From assembly GCF_001310635.1 (NCBI RefSeq), contig NZ_BAXR01000004.1, forward strand, positions 124,001 through 188,000: DNA of 64,000 nt, given 5' to 3'. Every line of letters begins with the position of its first letter. Position 1 is the first letter of the stretch. The translations under genes were made by a program, and so were the position numbers. This DNA comes from Bacillus sp. JCM 19034. Its GTDB lineage: Bacteria; Bacillota; Bacilli; Bacillales; Bacillaceae_D. Below are positions 9,898 through 18,847 of this stretch, one piece after another. Under the pieces are notes generated by a model. The model saw only the letters and a list, made by a program, of their open reading frames with translations. It ran no database searches and had not been told where the DNA came from.

Positions 9898-9969
9898 TGA
9901 TAAATATACATGGAATTTCTCCATTATACAAGTGTTTCCTTCTACACCTATAGCTCCTAGAGAAAAATA

Positions 9970-10006
9970 AAAAAAGCTTGAGTGCTAGAAAACCTCAAGC
10001 TTTTTT
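9970..10006 (-). terminator. Rho-independent terminator after the DUF3817 gene
   Basis: Perfect 13-base arms, AAAAAAGCTTGAG and CTCAAGCTTTTTT, flank an 11-base loop. Both sides are A/T-run flanked, so it could work in both directions. It ends the DUF3817 transcript. Confidence 0.85.
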
Positions 10007-10014
10007 GATTAATA

Positions 10015-10338
10015 CTAACTCCCGAGCATTTCTTCGCCAACCTTTTTCTGAGTAAAGTCAGCATTTTTCAATTTTCGATCCAAGACAAAGTTTCCAAATG
10101 GGATAAACGCAACTGCACTAGCTCCAATAAACCATTTCCAAGACCAGCGAACTGTCGCTGTCATAAAGAGCACAAATGCGATATAGAGAAGAAATAGAAC
10201 TCCATGAGCTGAGCCAACTATCGTAACTGCTATTGGTATATCTGCCCCATATTTTAACGGCATTGCAATAAATAATAACGTAATGAGTGACAACCCTTCT
10301 ACGAAACCAACTAAACGAAACCAACTAAATTTTGTCAA
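10015..10338 (-). CDS. DUF3817 family membrane protein
   Basis: A protein of about 107 residues with three hydrophobic helices and the DUF3817 pattern FRLVGFVEGLSLITLLFIAMPLKY, then GSAHGVLFLLYI, then PFGNFVLDRKL. The function of the family is unknown; it is often annotated YdzA/IMP-like. The start is uncertain. TTG 10338 with AAAGG about 12 bases upstream is preferred over a TTG at 10371 that has no ribosome site. It appears monocistronic. Confidence 0.82.
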   Translation of the reverse strand: MTKFSWFRLVGFVEGLSLITLLFIAMPLKYGADIPIAVTIVGSAHGVLFLLYIAFVLFMTATVRWSWKWFIGASAVAFIPFGNFVLDRKLKNADFTQKKVGEEMLGS

Positions 10339-10528
10339 ATGAAATTCACACCTTTCCAATCTCTTTTTCAACAGTTTTCACGGGATATCTATATAAATAG
10401 ATTTGCTAACAATAAAATAATCGGCATAAAGAGATCGTACCAGATATCATCCAATTAGAAAATGGCGTAAACATATTAGACACAAAATAGTAAAACCTAT
10501 TAGAGCAGGTCACAAGTCATCCCGATGG

Positions 10529-11743
10529 TTATTCATCTAATTTACTTGCTAGTTCAAACAAGATCTCAGGCCACCAATCTACTTCTCCAGCAGTAATCCC
10601 GTTACGAACTATAATTACGTTATTGCTCGGACTTACGTAAATAACTTGACCATATTTCCCATGAGCAAAGAAATCATACTCTCCATCCCCGCGGCTATAT
10701 CCCCACCACATAAACTTATAATAGCCTTGATCACGGTTAACAAAATCCCAATCGGAGTAAGCCGAGTAGTAATTTTCATGTATCTCTGCCTCACTTGTCG
10801 ACTCATGAACCCACTCACTTGAAATAATCTGCTCGCCATCCCAGTTGCCGTTATGTAAGTATAATCTTCCGAATTTTGCATAATCAATAGGACTGGCATT
10901 TATACCACTTTCCATTTTTTCAAACCCATGTTTGTTACTATCAATACTCCATGATGCAGGAAATTCCATACCTATTTGTTTCCACAGCTTTTCATGTAAA
11001 TAGTCTGAGACAGTTTGTTGCGTGGCTCTTTCTAAGATAATCCCGAGCAATAAAGGATTATAATTATTGTAGAGAAACTCTTCTCCTGGGTTATTGATTA
11101 CCTCGGTTTCTTCTAAAGCTAGGCGTCTTAAATTAGGAGAATAATACGTTTTTGTATCGTCTCCTAATAATAATCCTTCCTGATAACGTATACCAGAAGC
11201 CATCATTAAAAGGTGTTCAATCTGTATATTTTCAAAACCACGATCATTTAATTCAGGTATATAGTCAGTAATAGGATCATTAAGATTAATATATCCATCC
11301 TCTATTGCTTTACCAATAAGAAATGAAACGAAAGATTTCGCCATTGAAAAAGATGTATTAATCGAATCACGGTGATAGCCGTTGAAGTATTTTTCATAAA
11401 TGACCTTATCATCTTTGATCACAATAAATGATGTTGTATCCGTCTCAGTAAAAAATTGAATAGCATCGTCAATTGTATATGTATTTTGTTTATACGAATA
11501 ATGTATATCCTCTAATAAGTAATTGATATCATCCTCTTTCAGCTCATACTCAAACGTAAAAATTGTACTCCCATTTGCAATTTCCCTAGATTTAAACTTC
11601 TGGTGGTCATTAAAATCTGACTCTCCCCAAAGTATGGCCCTGCCTACATATGTAAATGCTTTGTAATCAGGTACTAAAAACAACATATAGGCTATAATAA
11701 TACAAATAGCTACAGCAACGAAAACAGCTAAGTTTCTCCTCAT
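10529..11743 (-). CDS. Membrane-anchored serine hydrolase (beta-lactamase fold)
   Basis: A 404-residue protein with one N-terminal helix (about residues 5-24) acting as an anchor or uncleaved signal, and an extracytoplasmic class C beta-lactamase/DD-peptidase-like domain. The nucleophile motif is SMAK (in NTSFSMAKSFVSFL), the YxN motif is YNN, and the third motif region reads HGKYGQ. These proteins are penicillin-binding-protein-like esterases or amidases; true beta-lactamase activity is not implied. AGGTGAG precedes the ATG. It is monocistronic. Confidence 0.85.
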   Translation of the reverse strand: MRRNLAVFVAVAICIIIAYMLFLVPDYKAFTYVGRAILWGESDFNDHQKFKSREIANGSTIFTFEYELKEDDINYLLEDIHYSYKQNTYTIDDAIQFFTETDTTSFIVIKDDKVIYEKYFNGYHRDSINTSFSMAKSFVSFLIGKAIEDGYINLNDPITDYIPELNDRGFENIQIEHLLMMASGIRYQEGLLLGDDTKTYYSPNLRRLALEETEVINNPGEEFLYNNYNPLLLGIILERATQQTVSDYLHEKLWKQIGMEFPASWSIDSNKHGFEKMESGINASPIDYAKFGRLYLHNGNWDGEQIISSEWVHESTSEAEIHENYYSAYSDWDFVNRDQGYYKFMWWGYSRGDGEYDFFAHGKYGQVIYVSPSNNVIIVRNGITAGEVDWWPEILFELASKLDE

Positions 11744-11966
11744 AATCTCACCTACTACCTATTTTGATTCTATCGTTAACCCATTAAGCCCCTGTTAGTT
11801 TGGGCATTTTTTACGAGCATGTACACCCTTCAACACAATAAGTCACTATTTTCACCCTACCACTTATTCGACGCATTTCAATGTATTTCCTATTAATCCA
11901 TTAAATATTTAGTTTTCTTTAATTTAATTTTAGCGATTCTTAATCATACAGTTCATAATCTATAAT

Positions 11967-12015
11967 AAAAAAAGTGCACCAAAAGGTCGATATGACCGAT
12001 TGGTACAGCTCTTTT
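11967..12015 (-). terminator. Terminator after the TnrB-like ABC permease
   Basis: In the 311-base gap 11744-12054. On the minus strand GTACCAA...CGGTC pairs imperfectly with CGACC...TTGGTGC and is followed by TTTTTTTATT. Nothing else recognisable is present in the gap. Confidence 0.65.
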
Positions 12016-12054
12016 GTATTTATACAGTTAATCATGAGTTAGACAGGTGCAACA

Positions 12055-13653
12055 TTATCCTTGGATATCGCGTTTATTAAATCCGAGAAATGCAACAACA
12101 AACATCCCAGCTGCTACTAACAATAAAACAAACGTTGCCGCATAATTCAACTCTTCCATCGGAAATTGTGATACATGACCGAATGGAGTCAGCAAAACGA
12201 GCCAGTCCGGAAATTGGAAGAGTGCACCGAAGTAATTTGTGACAAATGAGAAGCCTAAATATAACCACGTTACTGCGGTTGCTTTAGGAAAGAGCCCTAC
12301 AAACAATGCCCCCAGACCAACTATAACGGATAATACTGGAATGTAAGCAAAAGCTGCACCTACCAAATGACTAAACGGGAGAGGATCATCCATAACTGCT
12401 GTCCCAGCTATTCCAAGTGACATTCCTGCTGCAAGTATCATGATAACACTTACGACAAGGGCAAGTATTGCATAACTTGCAAATTGATGATTACGTGATA
12501 CGGCACGTGCTAACACATGCTCATTTCTATACTTTCGTTCCTCTGCTTTTAATTTAAACATCACAAGTAAAGCAGGAATAGCGGCCGTAATGGCCATCAC
12601 CATCATTATCATTGCGATAAATTGTTCCGTCATTGAAAATCCTGCTTCAGAAGCGAACATTTCTGCCATCAATTCATTTGATGCAAAAAATGATTCTAAA
12701 TCACCAAGGACGGAACCATAAGAAATACCGAGCAAAATCATTGCCACAAACCAAGAAATGAGTGCTGTTCTTTGTAAACGTAACGCTAAAGAAAACGGAC
12801 CTTTTAAGAAAACAGATGCTTCTTTTCTTCCGGCACGAGTTGGCAAAAATCCAGAACCTAAATCACGTATAAACTGTAAATATAATGCCAAGGCAAATAA
12901 CAATACGGCAAGAGCGACCAGCAAAAAGAGTGGACCCCATTTATTCGAAACGTATGCTTCGGTTCTAACGGCCCAACCGAGTGGTGAAAACCAAGATAAC
13001 GTTTCATTAGATACATCTCCAACAGCACGAACAAGATACGCCAAGCCAAGGATAGCAAATGACAGACCCAGTGTTCCTCTTGCACTTTCAGAAAGCTGAG
13101 CAAACACGGCCGTTACTGTCGCAAATAAGAGACCTACTCCTCCAAGAACAGCTCCGTACATGATAGAACCATGTAGATCCATACTTTCAATACCTAGTGA
13201 ATAAAGGCCGAATCCAGTTGCTAACGCAATTATAGCGTTTGCTCCTGTCATGACGATTATCGTTGCACTTAACTGCGTCAGTTTTCCAAACGGTAGTGCA
13301 CGCAACATTTCCATCCGACCATCTTCCTCAGGAGAACGGGTATGACGATTTGTTAGCAAAATATTCATAAGTGCAACTAAAACCGCCGTTAAAAGCAGCA
13401 TTTGATGGGCCATCATAGCCGCTTCCGTATAATTATCTAACCCATATCCAGGACCAAGCATAGCTGTCATCGCGGGGTTATCGACCGTTTGAACCATCGC
13501 TTGCCTTTCTTCTGCCGATGAATATAAATTCGTAAATGCAGAGGCTGTTGCAATAGTAACGATAACAAAACTAAATATCCAAATGGAGAGGCGAATTCGG
13601 TCTTGGCGGATAATAAATCCAACCATCATCCATAAATGATGAAAAACCGTCAT
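12055..13653 (-). CDS. ABC exporter permease, TnrB/polyketide-exporter type
   Basis: A 532-residue membrane protein with about twelve helices in two repeated halves, the layout of the COG3559 'exporter of polyketide antibiotics' group. Visible family features are the RIRLSIWIFSF start, DNPAMTAMLGPGYGLDNYTEAAMM outer loop region and the HTRSPEEDGRMEMLRALP cytoplasmic loop. It overlaps the ATPase gene by four bases. Both are controlled by the upstream TetR. It probably gives resistance to a macrocyclic or polyketide compound; the substrate is inferred from family only. Confidence 0.88.
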   Translation of the reverse strand: MTVFHHLWMMVGFIIRQDRIRLSIWIFSFVIVTIATASAFTNLYSSAEERQAMVQTVDNPAMTAMLGPGYGLDNYTEAAMMAHQMLLLTAVLVALMNILLTNRHTRSPEEDGRMEMLRALPFGKLTQLSATIIVMTGANAIIALATGFGLYSLGIESMDLHGSIMYGAVLGGVGLLFATVTAVFAQLSESARGTLGLSFAILGLAYLVRAVGDVSNETLSWFSPLGWAVRTEAYVSNKWGPLFLLVALAVLLFALALYLQFIRDLGSGFLPTRAGRKEASVFLKGPFSLALRLQRTALISWFVAMILLGISYGSVLGDLESFFASNELMAEMFASEAGFSMTEQFIAMIMMVMAITAAIPALLVMFKLKAEERKYRNEHVLARAVSRNHQFASYAILALVVSVIMILAAGMSLGIAGTAVMDDPLPFSHLVGAAFAYIPVLSVIVGLGALFVGLFPKATAVTWLYLGFSFVTNYFGALFQFPDWLVLLTPFGHVSQFPMEELNYAATFVLLLVAAGMFVVAFLGFNKRDIQG

Positions 13654-14543
13654 TTCCCCGCACCTCCACCTTCATAATGACGCATAAATAAATCTTCTAA
13701 TGTTGGCGGGGAACTTTCTAATTTCACCAGTCCATACCCGCTAATGTGCTTCATAACGGCATCAAGCTCTTCTCCGTCTACTTGAAAACGAAATGTCCCG
13801 TCTTCTTCTTGAACATCATGTACACCCTTCATATCACTTAATCCAAAAACAGGTTCCTTCGTCTTAACTACCAAATTCGTTCTCGTTAGATGACGCAGCT
13901 CTTCCAATGTTCCTGATTCAATCAGTTCACCTTCTCGGATAATACCAACGCGATCACAAAGTCGTTCCACTTCAGATAGAATGTGACTAGACAGAAGGAC
14001 ACTTCTCCCTTTTTCCTTCTCCTCCGCTACGCACTCTTGAAATACTCTTTCCATAAGTGGGTCTAGACCAGAAGTGGGCTCATCAAGGATATAAAAATCA
14101 GCTTCGGAAGAAAAAGCAGAGATGAGAGCAACCTTTTGACGATTTCCTTTTGAGTACGTTCCACATTTTTTGGATGGATCAAACTGAAACCGTTCAATTA
14201 GCATCTCTTTTCTCTTTTTATTATAAGTACCTCTCATCTTCCCAAATAAATCGATGACTTCTCCACCTGTTAAGTTAGGCCAGAGATAAACATCTCCAGG
14301 TACATAAGCTAGTCGCTTATGAATGTCAACGGCATCCTTCCACACATCCTTTTGAAAAATCGTAGCTGCTCCACTAGTCGCTTTTAATGCTCCAAGTAAA
14401 ATACGAATCGTTGTTGACTTACCCGCACCATTTGGTCCAATAAAACCGAAAACCTCTCCTTCTTGCACATCAAAAGATACGCTATTCAATGCCTTAAAGC
14501 TTCCAAATTGCTTCGTTAACGATTTTGTTACGAGTACACTCAT
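13650..14543 (-). CDS. ABC transporter ATP-binding protein, TnrB-associated
   Basis: A 297-residue ATPase with Walker A GPNGAGKST, Walker B FYILDEPTSGLDP and H-loop LSSHILSE. The signature is degenerate, YSKGNRQK instead of LSGGQ, as is common in this subgroup. ATG 14543 is chosen (GGGGAG 8 bases upstream); a GTG one codon earlier overlaps the TetR stop. It forms an operon with the TetR in front and the large permease behind. Confidence 0.88.
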   Translation of the reverse strand: MSVLVTKSLTKQFGSFKALNSVSFDVQEGEVFGFIGPNGAGKSTTIRILLGALKATSGAATIFQKDVWKDAVDIHKRLAYVPGDVYLWPNLTGGEVIDLFGKMRGTYNKKRKEMLIERFQFDPSKKCGTYSKGNRQKVALISAFSSEADFYILDEPTSGLDPLMERVFQECVAEEKEKGRSVLLSSHILSEVERLCDRVGIIREGELIESGTLEELRHLTRTNLVVKTKEPVFGLSDMKGVHDVQEEDGTFRFQVDGEELDAVMKHISGYGLVKLESSPPTLEDLFMRHYEGGGAGK

Positions 14544-14545
14544 CA

Positions 14546-15187
14546 CTAGATCTCCCCTTTCTTATAGAAGCAAGTCTTTAATATATCCATATAATCGTAA
14601 TATTCAACGTAAAAAGGCTCTGTATCAACCTCATTTAGGTTTTCCCCTTTAAACTTTTGCATCAGTTCCGATCGATAGCCTTCAATCGACCAAAGAATTA
14701 ATTTAAACGCCTTCTTCACTTCTATATCATCACGGAATTTTGAATAATCAATGTTTCCATTAAGTAATACTCTATACGAATATGCTTGTAGCTCGTCAAA
14801 CTTTTCTCTTACATGCATAGGAAGCTCGATTTCATTAATATGCAGCCCTAATGTAGCAAGAAAATTAAACATTTTCTCATGTTCTTTATACACTTTCAAT
14901 TTCAATGCTCCTGCTTTTTTCATACGTTCGAAAAAATCCGTTTCATCTGCATCAATATGCTGTAAATACGTTTCACAATAAAGGTCAATCGCATAATGAA
15001 TTAAATAATGATAAAGCGTTCTCTTATCAGCAAAGTAATTAAAAAGGGTCCCTTTAGCAATCCCTGCCGCTTTCACGATACGATTCGTCGACGCATTCCC
15101 GTAACCATTTTCTGCAAATTCATGAAACGCTGCATCTAAAATACGTTTTCTTTTATCCGGCTCAAGAGCTTCGAAACGTTCTGACAT
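14546..15187 (-). CDS. TetR family regulator of the TnrB-like exporter
   Basis: A 213-residue regulator. The N-terminal helix-turn-helix reads LDAAFHEFAENGYGNASTNRIVKAAGIAKGTLFNYFADKRTLY; the rest is helical. ATG 15187 is chosen because AAAGGAGGG lies 8 bases upstream; the open frame extends further to 15262 but without a start signal. It is the first gene of the operon with the ABC ATPase and permease. Two palindromes of the form TGACCA-N3-TGGTCA lie just upstream and are its likely operators. Confidence 0.9.
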   Translation of the reverse strand: MSERFEALEPDKRKRILDAAFHEFAENGYGNASTNRIVKAAGIAKGTLFNYFADKRTLYHYLIHYAIDLYCETYLQHIDADETDFFERMKKAGALKLKVYKEHEKMFNFLATLGLHINEIELPMHVREKFDELQAYSYRVLLNGNIDYSKFRDDIEVKKAFKLILWSIEGYRSELMQKFKGENLNEVDTEPFYVEYYDYMDILKTCFYKKGEI

Positions 15188-15213
15188 TGGAAAGCCCTCC
15201 TTTCTTAAGCTCA

Positions 15214-15261
15214 TGACCAGCGTGGTCAAATATAGAATAACAACAATGACCAGTTTGGTCA
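15214..15261. promoter_or_regulatory. Two TetR operators TGACCA-N3-TGGTCA
   Basis: Two perfect inverted repeats, TGACCAGCGTGGTCA at 15214-15228 and TGACCAGTTTGGTCA at 15247-15261, are spaced 33 bases centre to centre, about three helical turns. They lie in the promoter region of the TetR-ABC operon. Confidence 0.8.
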
Positions 15262-15315
15262 ATGCCCTATTTACCGTTTTTCAACAACTAATATTCCTTT
15301 AGTTAAACAACAAAT

Positions 15316-15351
15316 AACCTCTTTTGTATGTCTTTCATACTGTAAGAGGTT
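15316..15351 (-). terminator. Hairpin after the RibD/DHFR-like gene
   Basis: AACCTCTT pairs with AAGAGGTT, with a further GTATG/CATAC pairing inside. On the minus strand ATTTGTTGTTT follows, a moderately T-rich tail. Confidence 0.55.
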
Positions 15352-15391
15352 GAATGTTTTCATATCGTTTGCTTACTCAAGAGCTTTATGT

Positions 15392-16000
15392 TTAGTTCAT
15401 CACATCGTATTTGACATGTATGACACCCGTTCCTTCTAGCACTTCTGTTGATTTTAATTCAACTTTATTTTTACCAATCTGATCAAACAAACGTACACCC
15501 ATACCGAGCAACGTAGGAACGATATGTAAATCGAGGGCTTCTAGTAACCCAGCTTGTATACATTGCTGAGCTACACTTGCGGTCCCGATACTAACATCTT
15601 TATCACCAGCTGCTTTTTTAGCTTGTAATACGGCTTGTTCAATTCCATTAGTTACAAAAGTAAAGGGTGTCGTGCCTTGTGGATATGAATTAGGAATATT
15701 GTGAGTAAGGACAAACACAGGGATATTTTTTAACGGATGGCTCCCTCCCCATCCATTAACAATGTCATACGTCCGTCTGCCGACGATCATTGCACCTGTT
15801 TTTTCAGCTGCTGTATCGAACACGTTGCGATTCATTTTTGAAAGTTTGAAGAAACGATTGATTTGACTAGTTAACTCACCAGAAAACATCCAAGCATGTA
15901 GGATTTCACCGTTGTCTCCAAGAGGGTGTTCCGGACAATCATTAGCTCCTGCAACAAATCCATCAAGTGACATCGAAATATTTAAAACGACTTTGCCCAT
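15392..16000 (-). CDS. RibD C-terminal / dihydrofolate-reductase-family protein
   Basis: A 202-residue protein with the RibD_C (DHFR-like) fold: KVVLNISMSLDGFVAGAND at the start, GAMIVGRRTYDIVNGWGG in the middle and IHVKYDVMN at the end. Such proteins are NADPH-dependent reductases of unknown substrate; they are not the folA enzyme. ATG 16000 is chosen because AAGGA lies 9 bases upstream; ATG 16006 is too close. A 93-base tandem duplication copies its first 20 codons and ribosome site directly upstream. Confidence 0.85.
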   Translation of the reverse strand: MGKVVLNISMSLDGFVAGANDCPEHPLGDNGEILHAWMFSGELTSQINRFFKLSKMNRNVFDTAAEKTGAMIVGRRTYDIVNGWGGSHPLKNIPVFVLTHNIPNSYPQGTTPFTFVTNGIEQAVLQAKKAAGDKDVSIGTASVAQQCIQAGLLEALDLHIVPTLLGMGVRLFDQIGKNKVELKSTEVLEGTGVIHVKYDVMN

Positions 16001-16126
16001 GACCATTCATCCTTTCAATCTATTTTAAAAAAGATTAGCTCCTGCAACAAATCCATCAAGTGACATCGAAATATTTAAAACGACTTTGCCCATGACCATT
16101 CATCCTTTCAATCTATTTTAAAAAAG
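15941..16126. repeat. 93-bp perfect tandem duplication over a gene start
   Basis: 15941-16033 and 16034-16126 appear identical. The junction shares ATT, a microhomology. Each copy holds the ribosome site, ATG and first 20 codons of the RibD/DHFR-like gene. The outer copy therefore creates an extra 22-codon reading frame (ATG 16093) ending at a TAA soon after the junction, ahead of the intact gene. Confidence 0.9.
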
Positions 16127-16174
16127 ATTTGTAGGTAGAATTTCTTCTCGATTGCTGATTAATGACGTTATTAC

Positions 16175-16211
16175 ACGTATGTCTGAAAGTGAGTTTCTTT
16201 CAGACATACGT
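16175..16211. other. Perfect 15-bp inverted repeat (hairpin)
   Basis: ACGTATGTCTGAAAG at 16175-16189 and its exact complement at 16197-16211 flank a 7-base loop. It lies after the VOC gene. No T-run follows on either strand, so a factor-independent terminator is not clear; an attenuator or protein site is possible. Confidence 0.6.
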
Positions 16212-16256
16212 ATTACGAGTGGAGCAGATGTCATCCTCGTTTATTTCCAACTCGTC

Positions 16257-16601
16257 TTACTTCCTTTTGATCACTTCAACAGTAAACCCACCTGGTGCTT
16301 GAACATAAAAGGTGTATCCATGTGATTCAATCGGAGCGGATGCCTCATAACCAGCAGTTTTTAGACGGTTGTAAATGTGATCCACTCTTTCCCTGCTTTC
16401 TTGAGGAAAGCCAATATGAAAGGTTTTCGGATATTGAACGTTGCTCCCTTTCATTAATGTCAGTACGAACTCGTCATCATCAAACAATACAGCAAACCCT
16501 TTTCCATTGCCGCCAACCCATTTCATATCAAAATAAGTTTCCAGAAACTTACGTGAAGCATCCACATCATTAACGGTTAAATTTAAATGACTAAGTTTCA
16601 C
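16257..16601 (-). CDS. VOC family protein (glyoxalase/bleomycin-resistance fold)
   Basis: A 114-residue single VOC domain. Metal-ligand candidates are the His in LSHLNLTVND, the His in KTFHIGFP and the Glu in FTVEVIKRK. The GTG start has GAGGGGGTG upstream. Members bind metals or sequester drugs, or catalyse glutathione/thiol additions; the substrate is unknown. It lies between a Tet(L)-like pump and a reductase, which is consistent with a detoxification role but proves nothing. Confidence 0.82.
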   Translation of the reverse strand: MKLSHLNLTVNDVDASRKFLETYFDMKWVGGNGKGFAVLFDDDEFVLTLMKGSNVQYPKTFHIGFPQESRERVDHIYNRLKTAGYEASAPIESHGYTFYVQAPGGFTVEVIKRK

Positions 16602-16636
16602 TCAATCACCCCCTCTCACCATTACCTCCGCAGCTA

Positions 16637-18016
16637 TCAGATTCCTTCCTCAAATTCTTGTATATTTCTTGTTGAACGTTTTTGCAAATGATAACGATAG
16701 ATAACAAAAACAACCGCACACAAAATCGCCAACCCAAGAAAGAGATTACTGTATATGAACCCTGCTAATGAGGATGAGAATGGGTTCCATAACCGACTTG
16801 CTTCAACATCGATGATCCTACTATAAACCGCAATAGCAATCGAGCCTGCTATAAAATTTTGCATCATTAGTAATCCCATGCCTACACCCGCCTGCTTGTC
16901 TGGCAATGTTAGCGAAACCGTCCTAGACATCACAATCCCCATAAATGATTGGCCTACATACCCTAAAATAAGAAAACAGGCAATGAACCATACATTTGAA
17001 TCTATAAATGTAGACAACAAGAAATAGCATGAAAATAATAAACTTGAGGCAACAAAAAATAAAACGGTTGGCCCTTTTTTATCTGCCAACTTCCCACCGT
17101 GCCGATTTAAAAGTGCCGTAACGGCTGCAGCTGGCACCATCACTAAGCCAATAATACTTGCATCAAGAGCATGCACCTCTGCTAAGAATAGGGGAGTTGT
17201 GAAAAATAAAGAGTAACCGATTCCTGTCACAATAAACGCAAGCATGAGATAAAAGCTGTACTCTCGATTTTGAAAAAGCATTGGTTGAACGAATGGATGC
17301 TTCGCTGCACGAATTCTTAAAATAAAGCAAACAAGCGATACTACCGCACCAATCAACCAGCCTACATGAATCGTGACAGTTAACAAAAGTTGTGCGACAG
17401 TAAGTGCTAGCAAAGCACCACCGAACCAATCAATTTTTGATTGAGTCGTTTGTTCATCGCCTAGTAATTTCAAATAGAAAGGTAAGGTAAGCACAAGCAG
17501 CATTGGAATAGTAAACAACCATCTCCAATCCAATACACTAACAACCAGTGCGGAAGTAATTGGACCGAGTGCACTTCCTAATGCGAGACCGGCGAATACA
17601 GTTCCCATTGCTTTCCCCCGTTGTTCCACTGGATAATAGCGAATCGGGATAAGCGTCGCTGCTGCGGGAATAGCCGCTGCCCCGATCGCCTGCATGCATC
17701 TTGCAACAAGCAACAACCAGTAAGAAGTCGAAAAGAAGCCAAGTAAAGAAGCTAAACAGAATAGAACTAATCCAAATGTCAACAAATACTTTAATTTATA
17801 ACGGTCGGCCAATTTCCCATAAATCGCTGTGCCAATTCCATATAATAGCGTATACGAAGAAGTAACCCAACTCACTTGAGAACTCGTAAGCTGAAACTCT
17901 TCCCGAATTAACGGAAGTACTAAATTAAAAAGCAAAATACTCATAGAAGACAGGGTTAACGTTAGCATCACGACAATTAACAACGTTTCATTACTTTTTT
18001 TCAATGTAGTTTCCAT
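16637..18016 (-). CDS. MFS drug efflux transporter, Tet(L)/DHA2-like (14 TM)
   Basis: A 459-residue transporter with about fourteen helices. Motif A reads GKLADRYKLKYLL, and the antiporter motif C is in GLALGSALGPITSAL. The overall pattern (LNLVLPLIREEF..., VSWVTSSYTLLYGIGTAIYGKL) resembles Tet(K)/Tet(L) and other drug/H+ antiporters, but drug specificity cannot be read. ATG 18016 is chosen because AAGGAG lies 8 bases upstream. The gene follows the TetR gene at 18129-18719, and both promoters carry the same 16-base motif. Confidence 0.88.
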   Translation of the reverse strand: METTLKKSNETLLIVVMLTLTLSSMSILLFNLVLPLIREEFQLTSSQVSWVTSSYTLLYGIGTAIYGKLADRYKLKYLLTFGLVLFCLASLLGFFSTSYWLLLVARCMQAIGAAAIPAAATLIPIRYYPVEQRGKAMGTVFAGLALGSALGPITSALVVSVLDWRWLFTIPMLLVLTLPFYLKLLGDEQTTQSKIDWFGGALLALTVAQLLLTVTIHVGWLIGAVVSLVCFILRIRAAKHPFVQPMLFQNREYSFYLMLAFIVTGIGYSLFFTTPLFLAEVHALDASIIGLVMVPAAAVTALLNRHGGKLADKKGPTVLFFVASSLLFSCYFLLSTFIDSNVWFIACFLILGYVGQSFMGIVMSRTVSLTLPDKQAGVGMGLLMMQNFIAGSIAIAVYSRIIDVEASRLWNPFSSSLAGFIYSNLFLGLAILCAVVFVIYRYHLQKRSTRNIQEFEEGI

Positions 18017-18037
18017 TGCCATCTCTCCTTAATGAAA

Positions 18038-18053
18038 GTCTGCACTGACTGAC
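18038..18053. promoter_or_regulatory. Putative TetR operator at the MFS promoter
   Basis: GTCTGCACTGACTGAC, 22 bases upstream of the MFS start. It matches 14 of 16 bases of the motif at 18742-18757 upstream of the neighbouring TetR gene. Confidence 0.65.
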
Positions 18054-18128
18054 ATTTTATTTGATAAAAAAAGTGGAGCGTATTACTTAGTAACACTCTC
18101 CCCTCTAAAAACAATCACTCCTCCATAG

Positions 18129-18719
18129 CTAGGAGGTAATTCCCCTTGTAAAAAGAGCCACACTCTCTTTCAATAAATCTCTAAACTCCTCATCAGAAAA
18201 AGCCGAATCCTCATTCATTCTTCCGTGTGCCAAACCAAAATTCATATACAAAAAAGTAATCGCAATCTTTTCTGCATCGAAAGCATATAACTTATGCTGC
18301 TTTTTCATTTCCGAAAAATAGTCAGTTAAATGTTCCTGCAATACTTTCGGATGACGGTGTGCATATTGGTGTAAACCAGGAAGGTTTTTTCCAACCTTCA
18401 TAATTACTCGCAGCATCTTGCGGTTACGGTACATAATTCTATGGTAATTCTCACTGATTAACCACAAATCATCTTTTATATTTCCGCTAAGCTTATTGTT
18501 AAAAATAGCATGCATTTCATCGGCGTAATGATAGCGGTCAATAGCTTGCTCCAACAAGTTTTGCTTACTTTTGAAATGACGAAACAATGTCTTTTCACTA
18601 TAACCTGCTTCAACAGCGATTTCCTCTGTCGTCACGCCATCATAACCATTCTTTGAGAACAGTTCAATTGCTGCATCCATTATTTTTTCAGAAGTTGCCT
18701 TTTTTCGACTTGAAGTCAT
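18129..18719 (-). CDS. TetR family regulator of the MFS pump
   Basis: A 196-residue regulator with an N-terminal helix-turn-helix (IELFSKNGYDGVTTEEIAVEAGYSEKTLFRHFKSKQNLL) and a C-terminal helical sensor domain. GGGGA lies about 10 bases before the ATG. The MFS gene starts 112 bases after its stop. The shared operator motif upstream of both genes indicates that it represses the pump and itself. Confidence 0.88.
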   Translation of the reverse strand: MTSSRKKATSEKIMDAAIELFSKNGYDGVTTEEIAVEAGYSEKTLFRHFKSKQNLLEQAIDRYHYADEMHAIFNNKLSGNIKDDLWLISENYHRIMYRNRKMLRVIMKVGKNLPGLHQYAHRHPKVLQEHLTDYFSEMKKQHKLYAFDAEKIAITFLYMNFGLAHGRMNEDSAFSDEEFRDLLKESVALFTRGITS

Positions 18720-18741
18720 CTTTAATCAATCCCCTACTAAT

Positions 18742-18757
18742 GTCAGTACTGACTGAC
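18742..18757. promoter_or_regulatory. Putative TetR operator (autoregulatory)
   Basis: GTCAGTACTGACTGAC, containing the perfect palindrome GTCAGTACTGAC, 22 bases upstream of the TetR start. The spacing is the same as for the copy upstream of the MFS gene. Confidence 0.68.
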
Positions 18758-18847
18758 CTAATAATATCCCTATATTATCCATCTGTCAAGCGAATTTACA
18801 TTTTTATATTTTGAAATTTCAATATGTTACTTCTTTTGTTTTTCCTA

